A program made the translations under genes and the position numbers. Positions 35,886-45,102 of a stretch of DNA of 64,000 nucleotides are shown piece after piece. The notes below the pieces were generated by a model. The model was not told the DNA's origin. It was given only the letters and a program-made list of their open reading frames with translations, and ran no database searches. Origin of the DNA: DATBFG01 sp036558645. GTDB lineage: Bacteria; Acidobacteriota; Terriglobia; Terriglobales; Acidobacteriaceae. The stretch spans positions 1 to 64,000 of the forward strand of contig DATBFG010000101.1 of assembly GCA_036558645.1 (NCBI GenBank), given 5' to 3'. Within the stretch, counting starts at the first letter, position 1; every line of letters starts with the position of its first letter.

Positions 35886-36535
35886 CCAATCTTTGCAGCT
35901 ACGCCGTTGGCTCCGGACCAGACGATCTGGTGGAAGGTGCGATCCATTTCCTCGGCCGTAGTCGGCATGCCACGGTCGAGCCACCACGACAGCAGAGAAA
36001 TCAGCGCGCCGGCCAACATCTGCGCTCGAGCGGCCTGGATGGTGGCGATTTTCCTGCTCTTCGCAGGGGCAGAGTGCTCCAGTTCGTTCAAGCGCTGCTG
36101 AATCGCGCGGGCAAAGTATCCTTGGCACAAATCCAGAAAATCACGAATCTTCCCGGCGGAAACCAGTACGTCGTGAAACTCGTGCCAATCGGCCACATGA
36201 GCAAAGAACTCGCGAACGGGTGCCACGCGGTTTGAAACTTCGTGGGAATGCGATAACCGAAATGCCATGAATTCCAGGAAGTCTTCCACGTCACTCAAGA
36301 ACAAATCGTTCTTGTCGCGATAGTGCGTATAAAAAGTCGAGCGACTCACCGCGGCGCGATCAAGCACATGCTGCACGGTGATCTGATCGAACGGTTTCTC
36401 GTGCATGAGCGACACCAAGGCATCTCCCAAGGCATCGCGGGTGCGCAAGACACGTCGATCAGCGCGCCGGTGAGCCGACGGCGCTGGCACCCTCTTTTTC
36501 GAAATTGGCACAGGTTTTGTCATGTTTCTGGACAT
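35882..36535 (-). CDS. TetR/AcrR-family transcriptional regulator
   Basis: 217 residues. The N-terminal helix-turn-helix is clear: RTRDALGDALVSLMHEKPFDQITVQHVLDRAAVSRSTFYTHYRDKNDLF (in segments). The 140-residue helical C-terminal domain is the ligand-binding part and resembles the TetR_C_7-like group. It is divergent from a membrane protein gene (82 bp between starts), its probable target. No clean palindrome is visible in the gap. A start at 36523 is possible. Confidence 0.88.
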   Translation of the reverse strand: MSRNMTKPVPISKKRVPAPSAHRRADRRVLRTRDALGDALVSLMHEKPFDQITVQHVLDRAAVSRSTFYTHYRDKNDLFLSDVEDFLEFMAFRLSHSHEVSNRVAPVREFFAHVADWHEFHDVLVSAGKIRDFLDLCQGYFARAIQQRLNELEHSAPAKSRKIATIQAARAQMLAGALISLLSWWLDRGMPTTAEEMDRTFHQIVWSGANGVAAKIG

Positions 36536-36616
36536 TCGCTACCCGTTTGTCCGGTATTGGCCCGCTCTCGGATAACGCTTCTCGATTAGTCTGAGTCTCT
36601 TCTTCGGAGGCTCTCG

Positions 36617-37300
36617 ATGAATGAAGACCGCGTCTCTGGCTGGGCCCTGGTTGCGGGGTCCGCCGGAGTCATCATAACCCTGGTGTTGCATCCGTCCGGA
36701 CGAGGCCTGTTCGATCCTTCTCAGTTCGAGGCAGCGGCCCGGATATTAGTTGCCGTACACAGCATCGGACTGGCGAGCTTGCCGGTCTGGTTCATCGGAG
36801 CCTATGGATTGTCCCGCCGTCTCGATGATGTTGCGCCCGAAGCCGCGGCGCCACGCCTTGGATTGTACGGCATGATTTTATACGGCCTAGCGCTGATCGC
36901 GATGATGGTGGCCATCACGTTCGACGGGCTAGTCACCCCAGGGATAGCATCAAGAATCGTCCAGACAAGTGGTGATCAGCAGGCTCAGATGTGGAAAACC
37001 ATCCTGCGCTACAACGGCTTTGTGGACGAGGCTTTCGTGAACCTTTTCATCGCGGGCAGTTCGGTCGCGATAGCCCTATGGTCCCTCAAGATGTTGCGGA
37101 CGAGAATCTTGTCACGCGGCTTGGGGATAGCGGGAGTGCTGTTAGCGGTCCTGACCTTGGGGGTGCAGTTCAGCGGATTATTAGCACGCTTTTTTCACAT
37201 CTTTGGCATGGTGCTGGTAGTCCAGGCAGCGTGGCTGACCAGCGCTGGGGTAATGCTGCTCAAGACAAGAAATTATCACCAAGGCGCATCAACCCAGTGA
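36617..37300 (+). CDS. Multipass membrane protein, divergent from TetR
   Basis: 227 residues with six or seven hydrophobic helices (ALVAGSAGVIITLVLH, ILVAVHSIGLASLPVWFIGA, LGLYGMILYGLALIAMMVAI, LFIAGSSVAIALWSL, LGIAGVLLAVLTLGV, IFGMVLVVQAAWLTSAGVML). The family is not recognised with confidence (DUF4386-like in layout). CGGAGG lies before the ATG. Regulation by the divergent TetR is inferred. The 3' end overlaps the convergent amidohydrolase gene by 12 bp. Confidence 0.72.
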   Translation: MNEDRVSGWALVAGSAGVIITLVLHPSGRGLFDPSQFEAAARILVAVHSIGLASLPVWFIGAYGLSRRLDDVAPEAAAPRLGLYGMILYGLALIAMMVAITFDGLVTPGIASRIVQTSGDQQAQMWKTILRYNGFVDEAFVNLFIAGSSVAIALWSLKMLRTRILSRGLGIAGVLLAVLTLGVQFSGLLARFFHIFGMVLVVQAAWLTSAGVMLLKTRNYHQGASTQ

Positions 37301-38620
37301 GATGCGATCGACCTGGAGGATCGTCTGCAGAAGTACGTTGGCTCCATTGGCGCAATCGGGCCACCGCGTCAGTTCTTTCGGAGAGTGGCTTATGCCAGCC
37401 ACGCTCGGGACAAAAATCATGCCCATGGGACCGAGCTTCGCCATGTTTTGTGCATCGTGCCCAGCGCCGCTCGGCAGACGCATGGTCTTAAGACCAAGGC
37501 TGGTGGCCGCGGATTCAATCTGACCCTGAACTGAGGGCGTAGCAATCGCCGGAGGATCGTGCTCGGTCTGGCGAATCGAGATCTCCGTCATTGTCTGACG
37601 CGCAATATCTTGCGATCGGCGCTGAATCTCTGCTCCCATGACGGCAATCTTCTCGGCCGATAAATCTCGCAATTCAATGGTGTGCTTTACCAAGCCGGGT
37701 ATAACGTTCCTTGCGTTCGGGAACACTTCCAGGTGACCAACGTTTCCCACCTGGCGTCCGGGATCGCGCGTTACGACTTCCTGCACTAACTCGATGAGCC
37801 TGGCAGCGGCCAGCAGTGCATTGTGACGCTCGGGCATTGGCGTGGTCCCAGCATGATTGGCAAAACCGCGAATTTCGACTTCGTATTCATCGATTGAAAC
37901 GATCCCCTCGACCACGCCGACAGGGATCCCGGCCTTATCGAGATTGCCTCCTTGCTCGATATGCAACTCCAAATAGCAGTGGAAGAGTCCTGTTGCCATG
38001 CGGGCTTCTTCCAGCCGGGTAGGATCACCGCCAATCTTGCGGATTCCGTCTTCGATACGTATGCCATTGATGACCCTGTTCAATTCGCTTGAGGGAAGGC
38101 CCTCTAGAACTGCTTTACTTCCTACTGTCCCCCCTTCCTCGTTCGCCCAGAAAACAACTTCCAATGGATGTTGCGAGATGATGCCGCGCTCTTTCAGTGT
38201 CCGCACGACTTCAGCGGCTGCCATAGAGCCTAGTTGACCGTCGAAGTTGCCGCCACTAGGAACAGAATCAATATGTGAACCAAAGAGGATCGGCTTGAGA
38301 GTGCGATCCTTGCCTTCGCGGCGGCCAAAGATATTCCCTGCCGCATCCACACGCGGGGCGAGCCCTGCATCACGCAGCAGTTGCATTGCATATTTTCGCC
38401 CCTCAATGTCGGCATCGGAGTAAGCGAAGCGGCTGACTCCATCAGCAAATGTTCCTCCGGCGGGACGCCCGAAGACGCTGAGTTCCTCGAGTGTTCGCTG
38501 TAGTCGGCCGGCATCGACACGAGGACCGGAAGCAGAAGCGTCCGCGAAAGACGGGAGAGAAATTGCGCCCAGCGAAATGACGCTTAGGCCTGCAAGGAGT
38601 TCACGACGCGTGGTATTCAC
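37289..38620 (-). CDS. M20-family amidohydrolase (allantoate / N-carbamoyl-amino-acid hydrolase type)
   Basis: 443 residues. The N-terminus carries a twin-arginine-like signal (NTTRRELLAGLSVISLGAI), so export through Tat is likely. The catalytic domain shows metal motifs FGSHIDSVPSGGNFDGQLG and the NEEGG block, and the lid domain has HAGTTPMPERHN; AGHDAQNMAKLGPMGMIFVPS is typical of the Zn-dependent carbamoylase/allantoate amidohydrolase group. It hydrolyses an N-carbamoyl or ureido amide; the exact substrate and its exported location are unusual for the group. Confidence 0.87.
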   Translation of the reverse strand: MNTTRRELLAGLSVISLGAISLPSFADASASGPRVDAGRLQRTLEELSVFGRPAGGTFADGVSRFAYSDADIEGRKYAMQLLRDAGLAPRVDAAGNIFGRREGKDRTLKPILFGSHIDSVPSGGNFDGQLGSMAAAEVVRTLKERGIISQHPLEVVFWANEEGGTVGSKAVLEGLPSSELNRVINGIRIEDGIRKIGGDPTRLEEARMATGLFHCYLELHIEQGGNLDKAGIPVGVVEGIVSIDEYEVEIRGFANHAGTTPMPERHNALLAAARLIELVQEVVTRDPGRQVGNVGHLEVFPNARNVIPGLVKHTIELRDLSAEKIAVMGAEIQRRSQDIARQTMTEISIRQTEHDPPAIATPSVQGQIESAATSLGLKTMRLPSGAGHDAQNMAKLGPMGMIFVPSVAGISHSPKELTRWPDCANGANVLLQTILQVDRISLG

Positions 38621-38669
38621 GCGCGGATTATAGAGCAGGAAATGCAGATCCGGGCGGTTAACAGACCAG

Positions 38670-39134
38670 TTACTTCTTCAGAAGGCTGGTGTGGCTCGCG
38701 ACGCACTGCCACTTGCTCTCTTCATAGACCCAGGTATCCGTGAAGCGGCCTACGTGGTCATAGGGCTTGCCGTGATATGTGCCCTTAGAATGGTAAATTC
38801 CGGTCACAATCGCGGTATCGTGATAGACGTTCACCTTCACATCTTCAATGTTGAGAAGATCGGCTTTAAATTGCGGGTCGGCGATCCCCTCGAGAAATTT
38901 TCCGCGGCTGCTGACCTCACCATCCCACTCAGTGTTTACAAAGCGATCCGCGATCATGCTGGATAGGGCATTGGCATCTCTCGTGACCTGAGATTCGTTC
39001 CAGAGCCGCTCCAAGGCCAGGAGCTTGGTTTCCAACCCAGAATTATTGCCATTGCTTTGCGCCAAGCACACGCCGGCGAGCATGCAGCAGCAAAGCAAGG
39101 GCCCGAAAGCGTGTCGATAAAATCGGCAAAGCAT
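38670..39134 (-). CDS. Secreted NTF2-like (DUF4440) protein
   Basis: 154 residues. A Cys-rich signal peptide (HAFGPLLCCCMLAGVCLAQ) precedes a SnoaL/DUF4440-type domain: LLALERLWNESQVTRDANALSSMIADRFVNTEWDGE (in segments), then VKVNVYHDTAIVTGIYHSKG and GRFTDTWVYEESKWQCVASHTS. This cone-shaped fold serves ligand binding or simple catalysis; no specific active site can be named. It lies 49 bp downstream, in transcription terms upstream, of the amidohydrolase gene on the same strand. Confidence 0.82.
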   Translation of the reverse strand: MLCRFYRHAFGPLLCCCMLAGVCLAQSNGNNSGLETKLLALERLWNESQVTRDANALSSMIADRFVNTEWDGEVSSRGKFLEGIADPQFKADLLNIEDVKVNVYHDTAIVTGIYHSKGTYHGKPYDHVGRFTDTWVYEESKWQCVASHTSLLKK

Positions 39135-39229
39135 TTGGACATTGTCGACGGGCGATGAAGGTCAGGCAATTGACCGAGGTGCGCGGTCCCTGATGCACCT
39201 AGGGCACGTTACAAAAGGACATGGCCCCG

Positions 39230-40351
39230 CTAGATTCGGCTCTTTATGAAACCCAGACCGGCAAGGTCTGCCAAGCGGCTCCGTTCAACGTTCTTGCTGC
39301 ACACGAGGACGTGGAAGGTTTCTCCCATCCCTGAAGGGGTCACGAGGTGCTTGAGTTGCAGGCCGACTTTGGCGCGCTCCTGCGGCATCCGGCAGTCTTC
39401 GAAAACATCGGCAAATTGGGTGGTCTCTCCAATTCCCAAGAGGAGCTGCGACTGGGTCAGGAGTGGCTCGACCTTTAAGCCATGCTTCTCTGCGATGGCG
39501 GCAAGTGCGGTGAAATTCACGTGAGCCGTGATGTCCTGCTCGGCGGGAGCTTCATAAGGGTTGGGACTGGCGGAATGCTGGCGATACGTCATCAGCGTCC
39601 CGCGATGGCGTCCCTCCAACTGTTCGGCTCGGGTGTATCCGTAATCGACAACAATGAGAAAGCCGCGACGGATCCCTGAGCAAATCTGGTCCATGGCTGT
39701 AGATGCCGCGAGACAGGCCTCCACTCGCTCGCCGGGTTCAGGATGCACAGAATAACGATCGAGGTATTCCAGACACTCCGAGTTTGCAGGAAGGAAAACG
39801 TCTGTGAAGCGCTGGTGTTTGATATCGACGTGTAGCTGCCCCTCGGAAGATAGAATGTCCACCGGCATTGCGTCGAAATACTCATTGGCGAAGACGATCG
39901 TGTCCTCCCCCATCGAAGGCATGCATTCGAGAACTTCAACCTGGTCAGCCGCCATCTGCGATGCAAATCGCTCTTCCAGTCGACGCCGCAGCGCCGGGGA
40001 ACTTTCGACCATGACATAGCGAAGGCATTCAGAAAACTCGGGAAACTTTTTTGCCGACCAGTCGAGAACATCTTGCGCAAACAAGCCCCGGCCAGGACCC
40101 AGCTCAACAACTTCGATCTCGGCGGGACGATCCAGAGTGCGCCACATTTCGTCAAACTGGCGGGCGAGCAATCGCCCATATACCGCATGCACATCGCTTG
40201 ACGTGTAGAAGTCACCAGCTTTCCCGAACTGTTCTGCATTGCGTGAGTAGTAGCCGTCTTCTGGATCGTAGAGACACATCTCCATGTAGCGGGAGAATGG
40301 GATGGGGCCGCGCTCAGAAATTTCCATCTTGATCTTATCTGAGACGCTCAC
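39230..40351 (-). CDS. MidA/NDUFAF7-type SAM-dependent methyltransferase
   Basis: 373 residues from a GTG at 40351 that overlaps the stop of the upstream gene (GTGA). The family opening GPIPFSRYMEMCLYDPEDGYYS, the helix GKAGDFYTSSDVHAVYGRLLARQ and the SAM-binding VVELGPGRGLFAQDVL are diagnostic. Mitochondrial NDUFAF7 methylates an arginine in complex I subunit NDUFS2; the bacterial substrate is not known. Translationally coupled to the upstream 99-residue gene. Confidence 0.88.
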   Translation of the reverse strand: MSVSDKIKMEISERGPIPFSRYMEMCLYDPEDGYYSRNAEQFGKAGDFYTSSDVHAVYGRLLARQFDEMWRTLDRPAEIEVVELGPGRGLFAQDVLDWSAKKFPEFSECLRYVMVESSPALRRRLEERFASQMAADQVEVLECMPSMGEDTIVFANEYFDAMPVDILSSEGQLHVDIKHQRFTDVFLPANSECLEYLDRYSVHPEPGERVEACLAASTAMDQICSGIRRGFLIVVDYGYTRAEQLEGRHRGTLMTYRQHSASPNPYEAPAEQDITAHVNFTALAAIAEKHGLKVEPLLTQSQLLLGIGETTQFADVFEDCRMPQERAKVGLQLKHLVTPSGMGETFHVLVCSKNVERSRLADLAGLGFIKSRI

Positions 40352-40647
40352 AGGCCCGTCCGCCTGCGTTCCGCGGCATCTTGCGGCGTTCGGATAAACA
40401 TTTCGACCAGGTAGTCGTGAAGGCAATCGTAGAGCTGGCGCTGGAAGGTCCACTCAAACTGCGGGTGATCGAGATCGCGGGGATGCAGTTCGAAGTAGTA
40501 CGTGTGAACCGGTATCTGCGGGTCCTTGAAATTGATGATTACTTCTACGCCGTCGCCATTGGCCCGCGCATCGAATCTCAGCAGAGGATGCTCATAGAGG
40601 CGAAGTTGCTCAAGAACGCGCTCCAGGCGGGAGTTGGAATCGGACAT
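40348..40647 (-). CDS. Conserved-looking 99-residue protein
   Basis: Starts at the ATG at 40647 (MSDSNSRLERVLEQLR). It has an amphipathic N-terminal helix, a beta hairpin (GVEVIINF, VHTYYFELHPRDLD) and a C-terminal helix (WTFQRQLYDCLHDYLVEMF). No signal or membrane segment. The family is not recognised. The stop overlaps the GTG of the methyltransferase gene by 4 bp, so it is translationally coupled to it and may act with it. Confidence 0.7.
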   Translation of the reverse strand: MSDSNSRLERVLEQLRLYEHPLLRFDARANGDGVEVIINFKDPQIPVHTYYFELHPRDLDHPQFEWTFQRQLYDCLHDYLVEMFIRTPQDAAERRRTGL

Positions 40648-40767
40648 GATGAAGATTGTATCTGGAGCGGGGCTGTCGTGACGGGGCCGGCAAGATGCGG
40701 GCGCTACGTCCTCGCTGTGAAACTGCTCATACAACGAACGATGGGCGCAAAAGCCAGCGCTACGGAT

Positions 40768-42006
40768 TTATTCGTAGCGCAGGGCCTCGATTGGATCTAA
40801 CCGGGCGGCCTTGATAGCGGGCAACATCCCGCTCACGATACCTACGAAGCTCAGGATCATCGTCGATGCAATGAGGGTTCCGGAATCAATCACGAGGTGG
40901 ATGTCTCCCTCGCTGGCATCTTCGATGAACGCGCTCCACAAGGTCAGCGAACCGACAGTCCATGACACGATATAGGCGAGCACCACACCGGCCAAGCCGC
41001 CGATGAACGTAATCACCAGTGCCTCGGCAAGAAACTGAAACAAGATTTGCCAGCGACGCGCCCCAAGGGCTTTCTCTACGCCAATCTCCCGGGTGCGCTG
41101 GGTCACCGAGACCAGCATAATGTTCATCAAGCCAACGCCACCAATACCAAGCGTCAGCATTCCAATGAACCCAAGTAGCACCTTGATACCTACGGTAATG
41201 ACGTTGAGATCAGCAAGGTCCTTCACCGCGTCGAAGACGAATACAGCGCGCTCGTCTTTTGGATCAAAGCCATGGTGGTAGGCAAGCGAACTTCGCACTG
41301 CGCGAACCACCTTCGAGTGATCGCCCTCGTAGTCCAATACGATCGTATCGATGTTGTAGGTATTCCTCAGGTCGCTCATGGTGCTGAAAGGAATGTAGAC
41401 CATGGCATTCATATTGTCGTCGCCATTCGAGATCATGTGCTTGAGGATCCCGATCACCTGGTACGAAATGCCCTCGATGCGAACCGTTTCTCCCAGAGCA
41501 TTCTGGCCCGAGAAGAGCTTTTTCTTGACGTCGTATCCGAGCACCGCGACGCGGCTATGAGCAAAGTCTTCCTGATCCCCGAAAAAGCTACCCTCCCCTA
41601 CATCAACACTGCGGATATGCTGGTACGAGGAGTACGTCCCGCGAATGTTGTAGTTCGCGCTACGAGTACCATACGAAACGAGGCTGTTCTTATTCGCTTC
41701 CGGTGAAATCCGCTTGAGCGTGGGTACCTCGGCGCTCAGATATTCAAGGTCATTGGTGGTCAACTTGATCTGGACGCCAGCCTTGCTGCCACCGGCTTGA
41801 AGTGACGTGCGCCCAGGAAAGATGGCGATGAGATTGCCGCCGAAGGTGCGAAAGGCAATCATCAATGCGTTCTGGAATCCGGCGCCGTATGCCAGTAGCA
41901 GCACGACGGTGGCGATTCCCCAAGCCATTCCCAGCATAGTCAGGAATGAGCGTCGACGATTGTGCCGGAGTGCGTTATAGGCCTGTCGTGCCAATTCGCC
42001 GATCAT
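40768..42006 (-). CDS. MacB/FtsX-type ABC permease (second of a pair)
   Basis: 412 residues. Layout: one N-terminal helix (RRRSFLTMLGMAWGIATVVLLL), a MacB_PCD periplasmic domain of about 220 residues, then three helices with the FtsX signature (GGVGLMNIMLVSVTQRTREIGVEKALGARR). It ends with PIEALRYE. Two bases separate it from the upstream permease, so the two form a heterodimer candidate. No ATP-binding subunit is adjacent. Confidence 0.9.
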   Translation of the reverse strand: MIGELARQAYNALRHNRRRSFLTMLGMAWGIATVVLLLAYGAGFQNALMIAFRTFGGNLIAIFPGRTSLQAGGSKAGVQIKLTTNDLEYLSAEVPTLKRISPEANKNSLVSYGTRSANYNIRGTYSSYQHIRSVDVGEGSFFGDQEDFAHSRVAVLGYDVKKKLFSGQNALGETVRIEGISYQVIGILKHMISNGDDNMNAMVYIPFSTMSDLRNTYNIDTIVLDYEGDHSKVVRAVRSSLAYHHGFDPKDERAVFVFDAVKDLADLNVITVGIKVLLGFIGMLTLGIGGVGLMNIMLVSVTQRTREIGVEKALGARRWQILFQFLAEALVITFIGGLAGVVLAYIVSWTVGSLTLWSAFIEDASEGDIHLVIDSGTLIASTMILSFVGIVSGMLPAIKAARLDPIEALRYE

Positions 42007-42008
42007 CT

Positions 42009-43256
42009 CTACTCCTGCCGCAAGGCTTCCACCGGGGGAAGCAGGGCCGCCTTGCGAGCGGGATAGATGCCAGCGACGATTCCGGCAACGGCGAGTGAAA
42101 TGATCGCGGCCGCAGCCGAAGCGGGAATAATCCGCGGCGTATCGAAACCTTCGGGCGACGGTAGTTGCGCGAGCATGGTCACGAAGCCGACCGAAATCGC
42201 CAAACCGATGCCGCCGCTAAAAGCCGTGAGGAATGCGCCTTCCACAAAAAATTGGGTGAGGATATTTCGGTGCGTAGCGCCGAGAGCTTTACGCAGACCG
42301 ATTTCGCGCGTGCGCTCGGTAACCGAGACCAACATGATGTTGATGATGCCGATGGCTCCCAGGCCCAACGTTACCAGTCCCACTACACCGAGGAACCAGT
42401 CCATGGCGTCGAAGATTCTGCCAACCTTCATCGAGTTCTCGATCGTGTCCCAGTCCTCAAAGGAGTCGTCGACCTTGGGATCAAATTGATGGCGCATTGC
42501 GATGATGTTGTGCACTTCCTGCTTGGCTGCCAGATGCTCGTCTTTCACGATGGGGCGGTAGTTCAGAAATGAAATCGCGTTTTCCGAGTTCTCCGCTTTC
42601 AGGGGGAACAAGGTGCGCATCGTCTCGACTGGGATGAAGATGCGAGAGTTTGTACCATTGTTCGCTTCTTTTCCAATCTTCGGAACAACACCAATGATTT
42701 CGAATCTGATTCCGTTCAGCAGGATGGAACTCCCGACTGCGGGACGTCCGGGAAAAATGTTCTTGAGCAGTTCCCAACCTACGACGGCAACACGGCGATG
42801 TTCGTTATTGTCCTCATCGTTAAACCAGCGCCCGGGATCGATGGGAACGTTGCGGATCTGGTTGTATGAGGGTGCGATGCCGAACACCTGACCGTTTGTG
42901 CTGCCGAAATCGCTGACCGCACGGATATCCTCGCGATTCAGTACTGGCGAAACAGCACGCAGAAACTTGGCGTGATCGCGGATGGCGAGGTAGTCGTCGT
43001 AAGTGAAATTGTAGCGGCGGCCAGACTGGAGATTTCCTTCCACGGCAGGTATGCGGCCGGGAAAAGTGAACATGATGTCTTGGCCAAGTTCAGCAAGATT
43101 TCTCTGCTGACCGCTGCGAAAACCTTCTCCCAGTCCTACGAGCAAAAGAAGCGAGCCTACGCCCCATGCGATCCCGAACATAGTAAGGAAGGAGCGCATC
43201 TTGTGTGCCCACAAGGTGGCTAGCGACTGGCGAACGATGTCGAGAAGGACTCGCAT
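42009..43256 (-). CDS. MacB/FtsX-type ABC permease (first of a pair)
   Basis: 415 residues with the same layout as its neighbour: an N-terminal helix (HKMRSFLTMFGIAWGVGSLLLLVG), a periplasmic MacB_PCD domain, and the FtsX block GAIGIINIMLVSVTERTREIGLRKALGATHRN, ending PPVEALRQE. The two proteins are paralogues with clear differences in the periplasmic part. Such permeases usually need a MacB-like ATPase and an HlyD-like adaptor; neither is in the window. Confidence 0.9.
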   Translation of the reverse strand: MRVLLDIVRQSLATLWAHKMRSFLTMFGIAWGVGSLLLLVGLGEGFRSGQQRNLAELGQDIMFTFPGRIPAVEGNLQSGRRYNFTYDDYLAIRDHAKFLRAVSPVLNREDIRAVSDFGSTNGQVFGIAPSYNQIRNVPIDPGRWFNDEDNNEHRRVAVVGWELLKNIFPGRPAVGSSILLNGIRFEIIGVVPKIGKEANNGTNSRIFIPVETMRTLFPLKAENSENAISFLNYRPIVKDEHLAAKQEVHNIIAMRHQFDPKVDDSFEDWDTIENSMKVGRIFDAMDWFLGVVGLVTLGLGAIGIINIMLVSVTERTREIGLRKALGATHRNILTQFFVEGAFLTAFSGGIGLAISVGFVTMLAQLPSPEGFDTPRIIPASAAAAIISLAVAGIVAGIYPARKAALLPPVEALRQE

Positions 43257-43513
43257 GAGAATGCGCTCAACGGCTAAGGTTCAATACGGGAACGGGAGGT
43301 CGCAGGTTCCCGCAAATATTTTTGGGGGCCCAAGCGGTTAGACCGTCGTCGTCCCGGAAGGTAACTGCCGACGTCCACATTACTGCTCTACAAAATGTTG
43401 ATGTAATGTCTGTAAATCCCTGATTCGCCACGTGCAACATGAGACCGATGCTAACTTTGAGATTCAACCTTCGTCTAATCGGCCATTTGCGACTACCTGA
43501 AGGAGGACTTCCC

Positions 43514-44581
43514 GTGCTCAAACGCTGTTTGCTTGGTGTGACGCTGATGGCCGGACTTGCGTTGTCCGCAGAGTTCTGCGCAGCCCAGTCGGCCATTTTG
43601 AATCTGCCGCGTCCCAGTCAGCATGCGGTTCTTACCCAGCGCGTTGGGATCACCGACATCACCGTCAATTATCATCGCCCCCTGGTCAACGGACGACCTG
43701 TCTGGGGCAAGCTCGTTCCCTATGGGGACGTGTGGCGTGCCGGAGCTAATGAGAATACGATCATTTCCTTTTCCGACCCGGTTTCGATTGAAGGCCAGCC
43801 GCTTGCCGCCGGAACCTACGGGTTGCATATGATTCCCACGGAGAGCGAGTGGACAATCATCTTCTCGAAAAATTCGACCTCGTGGGGCAGCTTTACCTAC
43901 AAGCAAGAAGAAGACGCCCTGCGGGTGAAGGTCAAGCCTCAACCGACCGATATGCACGAGGCACTTACCTATGACTTTGACGATGTGAAACCGACCTCCG
44001 CTCTGGTCACACTGCGATGGGAGAAGCTGGCTGTACCGTTCAAGGTGGACGTCAAGACCGATGACATCGTTGCAGATAACCTCCACAAGCAACTCCGGGG
44101 ACTCGCGCAATACACCTGGGATGGATGGAACGATGCGGCGAATTATCTGCTGACGGAGAAGGTGCACCTCGATGAGGCCCTTGCTTATACGGATCGCTCC
44201 ATTCAGAACGAGGAGCGTTACGAAAACCTAATGACGAAGTCCCAAGTGCTCGACGCGCTGGGACGAAAGGATGAAGCAAAGGTGGCCAGCGATAAAGCCC
44301 TGTCGATAGCCAACGCCATCCAGCTTCATACTTATGCTCGCGGCCTGCAGAACGCCGGAAAGTCAGACGAGGCATACAAAATTTTCCAAGAAAACGCCAA
44401 GAAGAACCCAAATAGCTGGATCGTCCACGTCGGATTAGCGCGCATGTATTCGGGTAAAGGTGACTTCTCAAGCGCCAGCAAGGAAATGGCTACCGCTGTG
44501 GCAGGGGCTCCCGATCCACAGAAGCAGCCATTGCAAGCGATGGCGAAACGCTTGGACGCGAAGCAGGATATCAATAAGTGA
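43514..44581 (+). CDS. Secreted DUF2911 protein with C-terminal TPRs
   Basis: 355 residues from a GTG start preceded by AAGGAGG. Signal peptide LKRCLLGVTLMAGLALSAEFCAAQ. Residues about 30-165 are DUF2911 (NYHRPLVNGRPVWGKLVPYG, VWRAGANENTIISFS, LAAGTYGLHMIP). The rest is helical with TPR-like repeats (ALAYTDRSIQNEERYENLMTK, AYKIFQENAKKNPNSWIVHVG). The family is common in Acidobacteria and Bacteroidetes and uncharacterised. Periplasmic or surface location is predicted. Confidence 0.85.
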   Translation: MLKRCLLGVTLMAGLALSAEFCAAQSAILNLPRPSQHAVLTQRVGITDITVNYHRPLVNGRPVWGKLVPYGDVWRAGANENTIISFSDPVSIEGQPLAAGTYGLHMIPTESEWTIIFSKNSTSWGSFTYKQEEDALRVKVKPQPTDMHEALTYDFDDVKPTSALVTLRWEKLAVPFKVDVKTDDIVADNLHKQLRGLAQYTWDGWNDAANYLLTEKVHLDEALAYTDRSIQNEERYENLMTKSQVLDALGRKDEAKVASDKALSIANAIQLHTYARGLQNAGKSDEAYKIFQENAKKNPNSWIVHVGLARMYSGKGDFSSASKEMATAVAGAPDPQKQPLQAMAKRLDAKQDINK

Positions 44582-44589
44582 GAGCGATC

Positions 44590-44618
44590 TGACCCCATCC
44601 AATAACTGGCTGGGGTCA
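44590..44618. terminator. Hairpin between convergent genes
   Basis: TGACCCCA (44590-44597) and TGGGGTCA (44611-44618) form a perfect 8-bp stem; CCA/TGG inside the loop can extend it. It lies 9 bases after the DUF2911 gene and before the convergent RES gene (stop 44635), so it could serve both strands, though T-runs are poor. Confidence 0.55.
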
Positions 44619-44634
44619 CGCTTTGCTGTTGGCA

Positions 44635-45102
44635 CTATTCCTCCGAGAAGCGATGATCGAAATCAAAAGGCAGAGGCTTGCTGATTTCGAGTTGAGGGAA
44701 GTCCCTGTGTTCCGGGTTTATCAGGAAATTGATCTCTGCTGGAACCAGGACACTAGGCACGCGTAACACAGGCGAAGCCGAGATCCTAACCCATTCATCT
44801 CCGATGGCTCGAACCGCGGCGGGAGGAGGGCTTGCCCGCCAATTCTTCGGGAGGCTGGATATATCGACCGCCTTCACCAGGGAATCGTCGAACTCGGCTT
44901 GAAACATAACGTAGTGGTGAAGCTGCTCCGGAGACCCAAAGTGCACCAGCATCTCGAGCGCAGCCAAGGATTGGCTGCCTGCGGCATAGACAACGGGTAC
45001 ACCTGGACTGTTCCAACGACCTCCGAACAGGCGGGCACCTTCCCCGCTGAAGGCGATTTTTGAGTACTTCCGTTTGGTGATCCGCCAGGCGGAGACCGTC
45101 AA
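44635..45102 (-). CDS. RES-domain toxin
   Basis: 155 residues, a complete RES domain: WRITKRKYSKIAFSGEGARLFGGRWNSPG (in segments) and VVYAAGSQSLAALEMLVH hold the conserved Arg, Glu and Ser that name the family, and FLINPEHRDFPQLEI is the usual end. Characterised RES toxins are ADP-ribosyltransferase-like enzymes that deplete NAD+ or modify a metabolic enzyme. It overlaps the Xre antitoxin gene by 4 bp and follows it, the standard order of this module. Confidence 0.92.
   Translation of the reverse strand: MTVSAWRITKRKYSKIAFSGEGARLFGGRWNSPGVPVVYAAGSQSLAALEMLVHFGSPEQLHHYVMFQAEFDDSLVKAVDISSLPKNWRASPPPAAVRAIGDEWVRISASPVLRVPSVLVPAEINFLINPEHRDFPQLEISKPLPFDFDHRFSEE

Noticed and set aside
35493..36128. 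211-residue minus-strand frame overlapping tetR and the small membrane protein
   Set aside because: Runs antisense to the membrane gene and in another frame of tetR; composition is Arg/His-rich and not protein-like.
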